From: a bacterium
GTDB lineage: Bacteria > Desulfobacterota > JAPLJL01
Assembly: GCA_028713675.1 (NCBI GenBank)
Contig: JAQTNV010000018.1
Coordinates: 1 to 60,809 of the forward strand
Direction: 5' to 3'
Length of the DNA: 60,809 bases
In this document: positions 51,066 through 59,624 of the stretch, one piece after another
How positions within the stretch are numbered: position 1 is the first letter of the stretch
Layout of the letters: the number at the start of each line of letters is the position of its first letter
Made by a program: the position numbers and the translations under genes
Notes under the pieces: generated by a model
Told to the model about the DNA's origin: nothing
The model's database searches: none
The model's input: the letters and a program-made list of their open reading frames with translations, nothing else

Positions 51066-52360
51066 GACTTGTTCGCCTTGCTGACCCTGAGCACCATCCC
51101 TTTCACTTCTTCCACCTTCACCGGCTGGTCCTTCTCGATGGGCTCGGAGCTTTCCGCGTCCCAGAGTTCGCCGTTGACGAAAACCTTGCCCTTCGGATCG
51201 ATCCGGCTGTAGGCCTCTCCTTCCATCCCGATCATGCCCTCCTCCCCGGTGGTCGGCTTCCGGAGCTGGGCCCGGAGCGCCAGGGTCAGGGCCGCGACAA
51301 AGAAAGCCGCGGTGGCAAGCACCGACGGGATGATCACCTTCCAGGCCACGTGCATCCCCTCCGCCGGGGAATCAAAGAGCATAACCGAACCCAGGATCAT
51401 AGAAATAATCCCTCCCACGGTCAGGAGACCGTAACTGGTGATTTTTACCTCCGCGATGAACAGGACCAGGGCCAGGACAATCAAAAGCAGGCCGGCGTAA
51501 TTGATCGGCAGGGTCTGGAAAGCCACAAAAGCCAGGAGCAGGGAGATGCCGCCGATCACCCCGGGGACAATGGAGCCGGGATTGGCGAGTTCGAAGAAAA
51601 TTCCCCACATCCCGATAATCATTAATATATAGGCGAGGTTGGGATTGGCGATGGTGGTAAGGACCCGGTGGCGAAGACCCATCTGGACGCGCTCCACCCG
51701 GGCCTCCTTGGTTTTCAACACCACCTCCCCCGTCGAAACTTCCACTTTCTTGCCGTCGATCCGGGTCAGGAGGTCGGTCAGGCTGGGGGAAATCAGGTCG
51801 ATGACCTTCTGTTTCAGGGCCTCTTCGGACTGCGTGGAAATGCTTTTCCGGACCGCGTTCTCCGCCCAATCCTGGTTCCGGCCCCGCTTGGCGGCCAGGC
51901 CGCGGACGTAGGCGGCGGCGTCATTCTCCACCTTCTTCATCATCGCCTCGTCCATGCCCTTTTCCCCGATCGCCACCGGGTGGGCCGCCCCGATGTTGGT
52001 CCCGGGGGCCATGGCGGCGACATGGGCGGCCAGGGTGATGACGGCCCCGGCCGAAGCCGACCGCGCCCCGCTCGGGTAGACGTAAACCACCACCGGGATC
52101 TTCGCACCCAGGATGGCCTTGACGATATCGCGCATGGCCTCGTCCAGCCCGCCGGGGGTGTCCAGCTCGATCACCAGGCAGACGGCCTTCTCCTTCTCGG
52201 CCGCGGCCAGGTTGTCCAGGATAAACTCGGCGGAGATGGGGGTGATGGCGGCCGCCACGGTAATGACCCGGACCACGCCGGGCGTTTCCGCCGCCCGCGC
52301 CGGCGAAATGAAAACGAACGATATTAACAATGCCAGAAAAATGTATTTAAAAATTTCCAT
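51044..52360 (-). CDS. NfeD-family membrane-bound ClpP-class serine protease
   Basis: The signal peptide (FLALLISFVFISPARA) is followed by a ClpP-like domain with ELDTPGGLDEAMRDIV, SGARSASAGAVITLAAH (candidate nucleophile Ser101 or Ser103) and MMKKVENDAAAYVRGLA (candidate general-base Lys142/143). Four membrane helices come next and a C-terminal NfeD OB-fold domain with GEAYSRIDPKGKVFVNGELW. This long form is the proteolytic partner of slipins; the archaeal homologue cleaves its stomatin's C-terminus. The last residues, SQVAGSK, and the stop are written by GTAGCAG-type heptamers, so the array has replaced the native end. No strong ribosome-binding site is visible. Confidence 0.92.
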   Translation of the reverse strand: MEIFKYIFLALLISFVFISPARAAETPGVVRVITVAAAITPISAEFILDNLAAAEKEKAVCLVIELDTPGGLDEAMRDIVKAILGAKIPVVVYVYPSGARSASAGAVITLAAHVAAMAPGTNIGAAHPVAIGEKGMDEAMMKKVENDAAAYVRGLAAKRGRNQDWAENAVRKSISTQSEEALKQKVIDLISPSLTDLLTRIDGKKVEVSTGEVVLKTKEARVERVQMGLRHRVLTTIANPNLAYILMIIGMWGIFFELANPGSIVPGVIGGISLLLAFVAFQTLPINYAGLLLIVLALVLFIAEVKITSYGLLTVGGIISMILGSVMLFDSPAEGMHVAWKVIIPSVLATAAFFVAALTLALRAQLRKPTTGEEGMIGMEGEAYSRIDPKGKVFVNGELWDAESSEPIEKDQPVKVEEVKGMVLRVSKANKSQVAGSK

Positions 52361-52462
52361 TGTTATTATTTGCCCTTTGCTCCCTGCCCCCTGCTCCTTG
52401 CCCTCTATTGTCCGACCTTTGACCTTTCACCTTTGAGCTTAAACCTACTATCAGCAAATCCT

Positions 52463-52488
52463 GCGCAGGCTTAAGCCTACGGCTACCT
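52463..52488. repeat. REP-like hairpin with CTAC foot
   Basis: GCGCAGGCTTAAGCCTACGG then CTACC; relative of the hairpins at 47768 and 2044. Confidence 0.65.
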
Positions 52489-52497
52489 CTAGAAATC

Positions 52498-55452
52498 CTA
52501 AGGCAACCGGATTACCAGGTCTTCCGAACCATTCACCTGGATGTTTTGCGAGTATTCTACTCCACTGCCGGTGTTTATGGTATAGGCCCCGGGGGAAAGC
52601 CCGGCGAAGGCAACATCTCCCCGCGCATCGGTTTTCCCGGTCTGGGAAAAAGCCGGGTCGGTGAAACGCGAATTCAGCGTGACGTCGAGCCCGGCCCGGG
52701 CGGAACCGTCCGGGTTGAAAAACTGCAGTGAAAGTTGAAAGCGCGGGTGCCGGTTGAAATCATTTCCCTGGCGGTAAAGCGAAAGCCCGAGGGGAGGATC
52801 GAATTTTTCCGGTTCGGGAATAGACATGAAGTGATACTCGTTCCGGCTTAACTCCTCCCCGCCCGGCCCGGTTAAGGTAAGCGTCAACTGGTAATGGAAA
52901 AATGCAGAGACCAGCGTCGAGGGGGGATGGTAAACCAGGTTGTCGGCCAGAGTAACGCTGTCGGGGGGAAGATCGAGCAGGACCTCGTGCTCCTCATCCG
53001 TACCTATTTTTACCCCCGTCCCCCGGGAAACCAGGATCGGTTTTTCCGGAGGCAGACTGAAATATGAGGGGGAATCGCCCCAGGCGGAGGGATCGCCCCG
53101 GATGATCAAGGAATCATCTTCATTCTCGAGCAGGACGCGCAGTTTTACCCCGGAAAGAATCTGATGACGGTCATTGACGGCATATATCGGAATTTTTAAG
53201 GTCTTCCCCTCCGACAATATCCGCTTCGGAATCTCCGCGGCCGCCAGGACGGGTTGGTTCCGCTCCTTAAACCATTCGTAGGCGAGGAGCGGCTCGCGCC
53301 GGTAATCCACCAGCCCCCAGGTGATCGAGGGCCACCACTGCAGGAAGGTGAACTGGAGAAAGGACCCGGTGGGTTGGTACTTGTCCAGGCGGAAGCGCTC
53401 GACATACATCCGGTCGACCTCGGCCTGGTAGACCTGCGAGGCGAAGGCGAATTCGCGGAAATCGGAGTAAGTCTCCCCGTCCGGCCGGCCGAGATAAACC
53501 CCCAGATTCGCGAGCTGGGCGTCGTGGAAAAGCCAGCCCCGCCGGATTTCCTCCCCCGCGTCCGGCGCCAGGGGCGGGAAAAATTTCGGGCCCAGCTCCG
53601 TCCTGAGCCACTCCTCGGCGCTGTAGGCGATCCCCTGGACTCCGAACTCGGTCGGGAAGGGAGCTTTCACCCCCGCGATCTCGTCTGCGGTCCCCTGGTA
53701 CCAGCCCAGGTAAAGATGCTGGTCCCCCACCCCGGAGGCGGTCCGGACCGGGCGGGTGGAATCGATCCCCCGGGCCACCGCGGCCAGCTCCTGGTCCAGG
53801 GAATAATTCAAACTGGCGTCGGTAAAGGGCACATGCTGTCCCTCCTGGAAGGGCTCGGCGGGGCAGGAGTCGGGCCGGTTCACGGGGCTGGCGCCCCCGG
53901 CGAAATAGTAGGGCTCGTTGTGGACCGACCAGGCCAGGACCGAGGGATGGTTGTAGTGCAGGTACATCCACTCGGCCAGCATCCGGGCCATCACTTCCCG
54001 GTTGCCGGCAAGCTTCGGGTCCCCGTTCGACCGGGCAAAACCGCAGGGGGAATATTCCCACTGGAGGCTAAACTCGGAAATGAGCCCGATCCCGGAGCGG
54101 TCGGCGTAATCATAAAAGACCGGCGGGTCCACGTGGGAATAGGGCCGGAGGAAATTGATCCCCGCCTCGGTTAAAAGTTTGAAGTCCCCGGGATAGAGGG
54201 CGTCGGCCTCGGCCAGGTAACCGGTCGGGATCATGGCGGTGGTGCCCCGGAGGAAAAGCCGCTCCCCGTTGATATACCAGATGAAGGATTCCGCGCCGGT
54301 TTCGGCCATCCGGACCGTCCGGATCCCGAAGCTGTCCGTCCGGTGGTCGGAAACCTCCGTCGCCGAGTAGATCCAGGTCTCCGCCCGGTAAAGGTCGGGA
54401 CCCCCGAGTTCCGGGTAGCCGGCCGGCCACCAGAGCACCGGATTCTCCACCGGGACGGAGAGGGAGAGGCGGTGCGAACCCGGAGGCACCCGGACCCGGG
54501 CCGTCACCGTCGGGGTGACCGGGGAAGCGAAGGTTTCCCCGGAAAGATCGGCCCGGAGACTGGTGCGGATGGTCTGGGCGGTCCGGTTGGAGATGATGTA
54601 CTCGAGCCTGACCGTCGCCCGGGAATAATCCGGGGAGAGCTCCGGAGTGATGAAAACCTGGTCGAGGGTGAGCGGCCCGTAGGCCTTCAGGAGCACCGGC
54701 CGGACGATTCCGCCGGTCCCCAGGGTCTGGGACTCGCGGGCCGAGAGCATGACCCCGCCGGGGCGGCAGTCATGGAAATTGAGGACCCCCTTGATCCAGA
54801 TCTTCTCGGAAAGCGAGAGGAAGGGGGCCTCGCCTTCCATACTGTAGTCATAAGGATTGGTCACCTCCACCACCAGCAGGTTATCCCCGGTCTGGAGCAG
54901 CTTGCTGACCTCAAAGCGAAAGGGATTGAAGTAACCCTCGTGCTCGCCCAGGAATTTCCCGTTCAGCCAGACCCGGGCGAAATAATCCACCCCCTCGAAA
55001 ACGAGGTCAAAAACCTGCGACCGCGAGAGGGATTCCGCCTCTACCGGGAAATGCCGGCGAAACCAGACCGGCCGGTAAAAGTCGGAAAGCCGGGGATCGA
55101 AGCGGGCGAAATGTCCCGGGACCGGCATCCGCTCCCAATCGGAATCGCCGCGCCCGGGGGAAAACCACGGGGGGGAATCACCTTCCCCCCGCGAGCGGGG
55201 GTCGGCCCGGTAAAGCCATTCACCCGAGAGATCCCGGGTGGTGTCCACCTCCCGGAAGGGCACGATCTCCGCCGCCTGGCTGACTTCGGAAGGGGTGACC
55301 GGCCCGGCCAGGACCGCGGACGCGAAAACCGACCCCGGCATGGCCGGGTAGCGGGTGTCGGGAAACCCGGCCGGTGCGGACCCGGTCTGCTCCCGGCAGG
55401 ACAAGCCGAGCACCAGCAAAAAAAGCGGAAGATATTTGGCAGCGATTCGCAT
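52498..55452 (-). CDS. Glycoside hydrolase family 2 lipoprotein (beta-galactosidase/mannosidase type)
   Basis: The signal sequence ends VLGLSC, a plausible lipobox. The GH2 plan is clear: jelly-roll sugar-binding domain (FEGVDYFARVWLNGKFLGEH), Ig-like domain, and a TIM barrel with NHPSVLAWSVHNEPYY (acid/base Glu513) and FPTEFGVQG (nucleophile Glu602). Two extra beta domains follow; the last ~70 residues (ARAGLDVTLNSRF...TDARGDVAFAGLSPGAY) resemble a carboxypeptidase-regulatory-like domain. At 984 residues it is a large member. It should remove beta-linked sugars from oligosaccharides in the periplasm or at the surface; galactose, mannose or glucuronic acid cannot be separated by eye. It could feed the galactose genes. 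Confidence 0.9.
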   Translation of the reverse strand: MRIAAKYLPLFLLVLGLSCREQTGSAPAGFPDTRYPAMPGSVFASAVLAGPVTPSEVSQAAEIVPFREVDTTRDLSGEWLYRADPRSRGEGDSPPWFSPGRGDSDWERMPVPGHFARFDPRLSDFYRPVWFRRHFPVEAESLSRSQVFDLVFEGVDYFARVWLNGKFLGEHEGYFNPFRFEVSKLLQTGDNLLVVEVTNPYDYSMEGEAPFLSLSEKIWIKGVLNFHDCRPGGVMLSARESQTLGTGGIVRPVLLKAYGPLTLDQVFITPELSPDYSRATVRLEYIISNRTAQTIRTSLRADLSGETFASPVTPTVTARVRVPPGSHRLSLSVPVENPVLWWPAGYPELGGPDLYRAETWIYSATEVSDHRTDSFGIRTVRMAETGAESFIWYINGERLFLRGTTAMIPTGYLAEADALYPGDFKLLTEAGINFLRPYSHVDPPVFYDYADRSGIGLISEFSLQWEYSPCGFARSNGDPKLAGNREVMARMLAEWMYLHYNHPSVLAWSVHNEPYYFAGGASPVNRPDSCPAEPFQEGQHVPFTDASLNYSLDQELAAVARGIDSTRPVRTASGVGDQHLYLGWYQGTADEIAGVKAPFPTEFGVQGIAYSAEEWLRTELGPKFFPPLAPDAGEEIRRGWLFHDAQLANLGVYLGRPDGETYSDFREFAFASQVYQAEVDRMYVERFRLDKYQPTGSFLQFTFLQWWPSITWGLVDYRREPLLAYEWFKERNQPVLAAAEIPKRILSEGKTLKIPIYAVNDRHQILSGVKLRVLLENEDDSLIIRGDPSAWGDSPSYFSLPPEKPILVSRGTGVKIGTDEEHEVLLDLPPDSVTLADNLVYHPPSTLVSAFFHYQLTLTLTGPGGEELSRNEYHFMSIPEPEKFDPPLGLSLYRQGNDFNRHPRFQLSLQFFNPDGSARAGLDVTLNSRFTDPAFSQTGKTDARGDVAFAGLSPGAYTINTGSGVEYSQNIQVNGSEDLVIRLP

Positions 55453-55593
55453 TCGGACCGATATTCCAGCTGTTATATATTTGAGTCCATTTTACCACTT
55501 GATTTCTGATTTTCACCTGATATAGTAATCATCCTAAACTTTAGAATTGAATAAAATTCCGGCCCGGAAATATAAAAAAGGAGGTGAAGATCA

Positions 55594-55872
55594 ATGACCA
55601 AGGCCGATTTAGTCGATGCGGTGGCGAAAAGCAACAAGAAATTGGAAATTTCCAAAAAGGAAATGAACGCCATCATTGACAATATTTTCGCCGAAATCGT
55701 CAAGGCTATTAAAAAGGACAAGCGTTTTGTTTATCCCGACTTCGGCACCTTCGTGGTGAAAGCCCTGAAAGCCCGCAAAGGGCGTAATCCCCAGACGGGG
55801 AAAGAAATCCGGATCCAGGCCAGCAAAACCGTCCGGTTCCGCCCGGCTCCCCGCTTGAAGAAAAACCTGTAA
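55594..55872 (+). CDS. HU-family DNA-binding protein
   Basis: A textbook AAGGAGGTGA ribosome-binding site precedes the ATG. The 92-residue product has the HU order of helices, DLVDAVAKSNKKLEISKKEM, the YPDFGTFVVK strand turn and the DNA-minor-groove arm with RKGRNPQTGKEIRIQASKTV, which keeps the NPQTG tip and intercalating-proline position. It bends and compacts DNA. A strong terminator follows directly, so it is monocistronic. HU and IHF subunits look alike at this length; HU is more likely. Confidence 0.95.
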   Translation: MTKADLVDAVAKSNKKLEISKKEMNAIIDNIFAEIVKAIKKDKRFVYPDFGTFVVKALKARKGRNPQTGKEIRIQASKTVRFRPAPRLKKNL

Positions 55873-55919
55873 AGATTTTTTCCCGACGGCAGGTTTTTTC
55901 CCGGTTTTTTGCCATTTCC

Positions 55920-55948
55920 CATCCGCCCGCGAGGGCGGATGTTTTTTT
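55920..55948 (+). terminator. Strong intrinsic terminator of the HU gene
   Basis: A perfect 9-bp stem CATCCGCCC/GGGCGGATG with a GCGA loop, then T7. Confidence 0.93.
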
Positions 55949-55996
55949 CCTGGGAAAGAGGTTCCAGGTTCACGGTTCCCCGTTCACAGTTATATT

Positions 55997-56032
55997 CGTT
56001 AAGAACGTTAATATCGTTTAGATCGTTTATCC
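55997..56032. repeat. Nine-base-period array (CGTTWARAW)
   Basis: CGTTAAGAA, CGTTAATAT, CGTTTAGAT, CGTTTATCC: four copies in 9-base phase about 110 bases before the MarR gene. Confidence 0.75.
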
Positions 56033-56139
56033 GAATTTGACTGCGGTCTGCGGTCCACGTTTTTTTCAATGTTGACTTGACTAACTCCTAAAGCCAAGAG
56101 AAAATGTTTCTTATCCAAAATTTCGGGACGAGAAAGATC

Positions 56140-56610
56140 ATGAAAAAAATCACCGATGGCGAGGAAATCTTCCAGTTCATCGACACCTTCAACCTGTGGA
56201 TGTCGGAAACCCGGCGCTATTCCTCGGAGCTGCTCAGCCGCTACCGGATCACCACGCCCCAGCTGACGGTGCTCCGGCTGTTGAAGACCGCCGGGGATCT
56301 CCGGCTTTCCGATCTCTCCGTTAAAATCAATCTGACCAACTCCACCGTCACCGGGATTATCGACCGCCTGGAACGGGCAGGCCTGGTCAGCCGCCAGCGT
56401 TCCGCCGATGACCGCCGCGTGATCCTGGTAAAAATCACGGCCAAGGGCAGGGAAATGGCGGGCCTGGTCCCGGCCCCCCACCTGGAACTGATCCGAAACG
56501 CCTTCTTCACCTTGTCGGAGGAGGAACGGGCGGAATTTTTCCGCCTCCTGCGCAAGTTCCACGAGTCCGTAACCGCCCTCCGCACCCAGGCGCCGAAACC
56601 CGGCGACTGA
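56140..56610 (+). CDS. MarR-family transcriptional regulator
   Basis: Winged-helix core: TPQLTVLRLLKTAGDLRLSD, recognition helix LTNSTVTGIIDRLERAGLV and the wing SRQRSADDRRVILVKITAKG, all characteristic of MarR. These dimeric repressors respond to phenolic or other small ligands. The ATG at 56140 starts with a normal-length N-terminal helix; the ATG at 56104 adds 12 residues, and neither has a decisive ribosome-binding site. The TatT-like gene 56709 lies downstream on the same strand, separated by a hairpin at 56612-56644. Target genes unknown; autoregulation is usual. Confidence 0.9.
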   Translation: MKKITDGEEIFQFIDTFNLWMSETRRYSSELLSRYRITTPQLTVLRLLKTAGDLRLSDLSVKINLTNSTVTGIIDRLERAGLVSRQRSADDRRVILVKITAKGREMAGLVPAPHLELIRNAFFTLSEEERAEFFRLLRKFHESVTALRTQAPKPGD

Positions 56611-56611
56611 A

Positions 56612-56644
56612 GAAATTCCGCCATAAAGTCCGGCGCGGAATTTC
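56612..56644 (+). terminator. Hairpin between MarR and TatT-like genes, probable terminator
   Basis: GAAATTCCGC pairs with GCGGAATTTC around a 13-base loop, followed by a weak T-rich tail (CTTGTTTCTG) two bases after the MarR stop. Confidence 0.55.
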
Positions 56645-56708
56645 CTTGTTTCTGATTTCCAATGGGGAAAGTCCGGCGGCTTTTAACTAGGACAAAAGGG
56701 GTAAGACC

Positions 56709-57515
56709 ATGAAAAAAATTGTCATGTTGGCGGCGATCTCCCTCCTTTTATTTCTCCCCCGGATTTCCGGGGCGGCCCCGGAAGACCGCGCGCTCGCGGG
56801 GGCGAAAGCCGAGGCGGAAAAGATCTTCCCCCAGCGCTACGAGATCGAAAAAGCCCGGCAGCTGATCCAGACTTACGAAAAAATCCTGAACCAGGTTCCG
56901 GACTCGGAGGAATACTGGGTCAAGCTCTCCTACGCCTACTTCTGGCTGGGCGACCGCCTCGGGGTCGAGAAAGTTCAGAAGAAAGAGATTCTGGACGCCT
57001 ACGATAAATCCATCCGGGCGGCCCGGGAAGCGGTCCGGGTCAATCCCGACAGCGTAGGCGGCAACTTCTGGGCCACGGTAGGTCAGGGACGTTACACCCT
57101 GGTGAAAGGCATCCTGGGCGGTGGTTTCGGCCTGGGGGCTTCCATCCAGGGCATGATGATAGTTACCCGGGACGATATCAATTTTTATTTCGGTGGGGTC
57201 TACCGTTACTGGGGCCGATTCGTTTTCTCGATTCCCAAAATCGGCCGGAGAATCATCAACTTTAAAATGGAGGAATCGGTTTACTTCCTGAAGAAGGCCC
57301 TGGAGGTCGCGCCTAATTTCTTCATGAACCATGTTTACCTGGCGGAAACCTACCTGGACATGGACCGGAAAGACCTGGCCCGGGAAGAACTTACCTGGGT
57401 CCTCACGACGAAGCCGGGTATCCTCCCCCAGGCTGAGCCGGAAAACCGGCTCGAGCAGGACCGCGCCCGCCTGATCTGGAAGGAAGAATTCAAAGAACCG
57501 CCTCCCGGCCCTTGA
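56709..57515 (+). CDS. Periplasmic TPR protein resembling TatT (TRAP-associated)
   Basis: AAAGGGG precedes the ATG. A signal peptide (MLAAISLLLFLPRISGAA) is followed by TPR-like helical pairs. The elements IRAAREAVRVNPDSVGGNFW, the GGVYRYWGRFVFSIPK segment, and FLKKALEVAPNFFMNHVYLA match the TatT family first seen with TRAP transporters of spirochetes, where trimeric TPR proteins bind hydrophobic ligands. No TRAP permease is near, so its partner, if any, lies elsewhere. Assignment is by pattern memory. Confidence 0.7.
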   Translation: MKKIVMLAAISLLLFLPRISGAAPEDRALAGAKAEAEKIFPQRYEIEKARQLIQTYEKILNQVPDSEEYWVKLSYAYFWLGDRLGVEKVQKKEILDAYDKSIRAAREAVRVNPDSVGGNFWATVGQGRYTLVKGILGGGFGLGASIQGMMIVTRDDINFYFGGVYRYWGRFVFSIPKIGRRIINFKMEESVYFLKKALEVAPNFFMNHVYLAETYLDMDRKDLAREELTWVLTTKPGILPQAEPENRLEQDRARLIWKEEFKEPPPGP

Positions 57516-57525
57516 TAGTTAAGAA

Positions 57526-57600
57526 GCCTAAAAGTTAAGAAGCCTAAGAGTTTCGGAATTTTTGGACTCTTAGGCTATGAACTCTTAGGCTTTTAGGCTG
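57526..57600. terminator. Nested inverted repeats between convergent genes
   Basis: AGCCTAAGAGT (57542) pairs with ACTCTTAGGCT (57567) and, outside it, AGCCTAAAAG (57526) pairs with CTTTTAGGCT (57591). The units are heptamer-like repeats that face each other. It lies between the TatT-like gene and the TetR gene and may act as a bidirectional terminator. Confidence 0.5.
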
Positions 57601-58219
57601 GTTTGGCGTCTTTGGCCGCGAGGCCGGAGAGCAGGATGTTCGCGAGCAGGTCCGACCTTTTCTCCAGGTCCCGGGTACTCTCCTCGATCAGCCAGAAAGA
57701 AAACGCCCCGCTGACCAGGCCGGCCACGGCCACGGCCAGGTCTTCCGGCGGAATGCCGGTTTCGCCGCCGGGGATGGACCCGTTGAAACTCACCCGCAGG
57801 AAATTGAGGAAACGTTTGAACTCCCCCCGGATTTCCTCCACCAAGGGATCGTTGCTTTTCTGCTTGACCATCGCCCGGGCGAAGAAAAGCAGTTTGAAGG
57901 CCCCCTGGTTGTTCTTATAAAATTGCAGCTGTCCCTGGATCAACGACCTGAGCCGGTCGGAAAGATTGCCGGGTTCCTTGAGCCGGCCCTTCATGCTCTC
58001 GATGAGCTCATCGGTCGAATGCCTGACCAGGTAGACGATCAGGTGCATCTTGCTTTCAAAGTGACCGTAAAGGGTTCCCTTCCCGATATCCGCGGCCTCC
58101 GCGATTTCTTCCAAAGTAGCCTGGGACAGGCCCCGGGAAGAAAAAACTTCATAGGAAGCCTTGACGATTTTATCCAGGGTTCTTTTCTTTTTTCTTTGTG
58201 ATCGGCTTAATTCTTCCAT
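57593..58219 (-). CDS. TetR-family transcriptional regulator
   Basis: The N-terminal helix-turn-helix region reads TLEEIAEAADIGKGTLYGHF, a classic TetR motif, followed by a helical ligand-binding domain. Length (208 residues) is typical. Immediately upstream of the start lie two direct copies of ACCGACTGGTCA, 18 bases apart, which are a natural operator candidate for autoregulation. The nearest gene on the other side (58376, same strand) is AIR-synthase-like and ends 157 bases before the TetR start. Ligand and other targets unknown. Confidence 0.92.
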   Translation of the reverse strand: MEELSRSQRKKKRTLDKIVKASYEVFSSRGLSQATLEEIAEAADIGKGTLYGHFESKMHLIVYLVRHSTDELIESMKGRLKEPGNLSDRLRSLIQGQLQFYKNNQGAFKLLFFARAMVKQKSNDPLVEEIRGEFKRFLNFLRVSFNGSIPGGETGIPPEDLAVAVAGLVSGAFSFWLIEESTRDLEKRSDLLANILLSGLAAKDAKPA

Positions 58220-58238
58220 AGTAAATTGGTGTTTTAAA

Positions 58239-58270
58239 AAACCGACTGGTCATTCGAAACCGACTGGTCA
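58239..58270 (-). promoter_or_regulatory. Tandem operator candidate of the TetR gene
   Basis: AAACCGACTGGTCA occurs at 58239-58252 and again at 58257-58270, spaced by 18 bases, 20 bases before the start codon. Each copy is an imperfect palindrome with ACC/GGT ends. Confidence 0.65.
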
Positions 58271-58375
58271 ATGACTAAATACTATCTTACAAAAACCCGC
58301 TTTGTCAATATTATAATAAGGAGAGGTCTTGGGTGATGGGTCTTGGGTGATGGGTTAAAACCTATTACCTAACAC

Positions 58376-59371
58376 CTACGACCTAACACCTTTTTGTACT
58401 GAGGCGATTCCCGTAATGGGATCGCGCTTGAGATCGAAAAGCAATTCCTTTTTTCCTTCAAGTTCAAGCCAGAGGAGTTTTTCTTTCAGCACCTTTCCAA
58501 TCACCGCGGCGCTTATCCCCCTCCGGTCAAACATCCGGATTATCCCGCGGGATTTTTTGGGCGGAGCGGCGAGCACGAATCCATAGGACGGAAAGGTTAA
58601 AAGCCAATCCGACAGGGTGAATATTTTTTCCGGGCGCACGACGGACCCCAATCTGATTTCCGCCCCCCGGCCCGACGCTTCGAGCAGCATGCCCAGGCTG
58701 GTTATTACCCCGCCATTGCTTATATCCTTGGCCGCGTGGGCCAGTTTTTTCCCGGCTATCCTGGGCAGTAATCCCAGGTCACCCAGCAATCGTTCCGGTT
58801 TTTTCCAATGATGCGTGTCCCAGGTGCGCGCCCCGCCCTTTCCCCTCCGCCCTCGTCTCAGGTCCATCGCCAGGATGATGTCGTCCCCGACCCGGGCCCC
58901 GCTGCTCAGCAGCAGATGCCGGGTAAAGCCCACCGCCGCCCCGGCCAGTCCGGGAGCGGGCGCGTCAGGATGCAAATGGCCCCCGACCACCGGGATCCGG
59001 AGCCGCCGGATCTCGGTTTTTATCCCGCGCAGAATAGGTTCCGCCAGCCGGGGATTGGGAATTGAAATCACGTCCGCGAGCCCCAGGGGTTTTCCCCCCG
59101 TCGCGTAAATGTCATTGGTGTTGGCGATAACCAGCGCCCGGCCGGCCGCGAAAGGGTCCTTCTGGAGATAAAGGGGCCAGATCCCATCCGCCGACAGGAG
59201 AATGTAGCCGCCCCGGACCCGGATGGCTCCGGCATCCTCGCCCATTCCGGCCTTGACCAGGTTCTTTCCCGCCGGGTTGGCCAGTTGGGCCACGGCTCCC
59301 CCGATCGGGGACTTCCTCTTCAATTCCAGGGCCGACCTGAGGATCATGATTATTTTTGCCAGCGAATCCAT
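58376..59371 (-). CDS. AIR-synthase-related (PurM/ThiL-fold) protein
   Basis: The PurM-like fold is visible in GEDAGAIRVRGGYILLSADG, then ANTNDIYATGGKPLGLADV, VVGGHLHPDAPAPGL, and later AKDISNGGVITSLGMLLEAS. These are the metal- and ATP-binding positions shared by PurM, SelD, HypE and ThiL. The basic GRRGKGGARTWDTHHWKK insert is characteristic of an AIR-synthase-related subgroup known from gene-context families of unknown function. It probably phosphorylates or activates a small molecule with ATP; the substrate is unknown. It is divergent from the GntR gene. Confidence 0.75.
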   Translation of the reverse strand: MDSLAKIIMILRSALELKRKSPIGGAVAQLANPAGKNLVKAGMGEDAGAIRVRGGYILLSADGIWPLYLQKDPFAAGRALVIANTNDIYATGGKPLGLADVISIPNPRLAEPILRGIKTEIRRLRIPVVGGHLHPDAPAPGLAGAAVGFTRHLLLSSGARVGDDIILAMDLRRGRRGKGGARTWDTHHWKKPERLLGDLGLLPRIAGKKLAHAAKDISNGGVITSLGMLLEASGRGAEIRLGSVVRPEKIFTLSDWLLTFPSYGFVLAAPPKKSRGIIRMFDRRGISAAVIGKVLKEKLLWLELEGKKELLFDLKRDPITGIASVQKGVRS

Positions 59372-59384
59372 GGTTCAAGAATAG

Positions 59385-59420
59385 CAGGTCATGGGTCATG
59401 GGTCATAGGTCATGGGTAAG
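59385..59420. repeat. Heptanucleotide array (GGTCATR)
   Basis: GGTCATG, GGTCATG, GGTCATA, GGTCATG, GGTAAGG in 7-base phase in the divergent gap; a CCTATGA-type array lies at about 59503-59532 in the same gap. Confidence 0.85.
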
Positions 59421-59624
59421 GCAAAAAAAAGGTAATAGGTTCCGGGTGACGGGTTATGGGTGAAAATAAATAATATTCTTTATTCATGAATTTTTCTTTT
59501 GCCTACGACCTATCACCTATGACCTATGACCTTTCTGCTCCAGAATTGTATGCAACGTTCCCGAACCCACGCAATTTCATAGCAAATCTTGACGATAGGC
59601 CGGTAATTAAATAATAATTTAACC

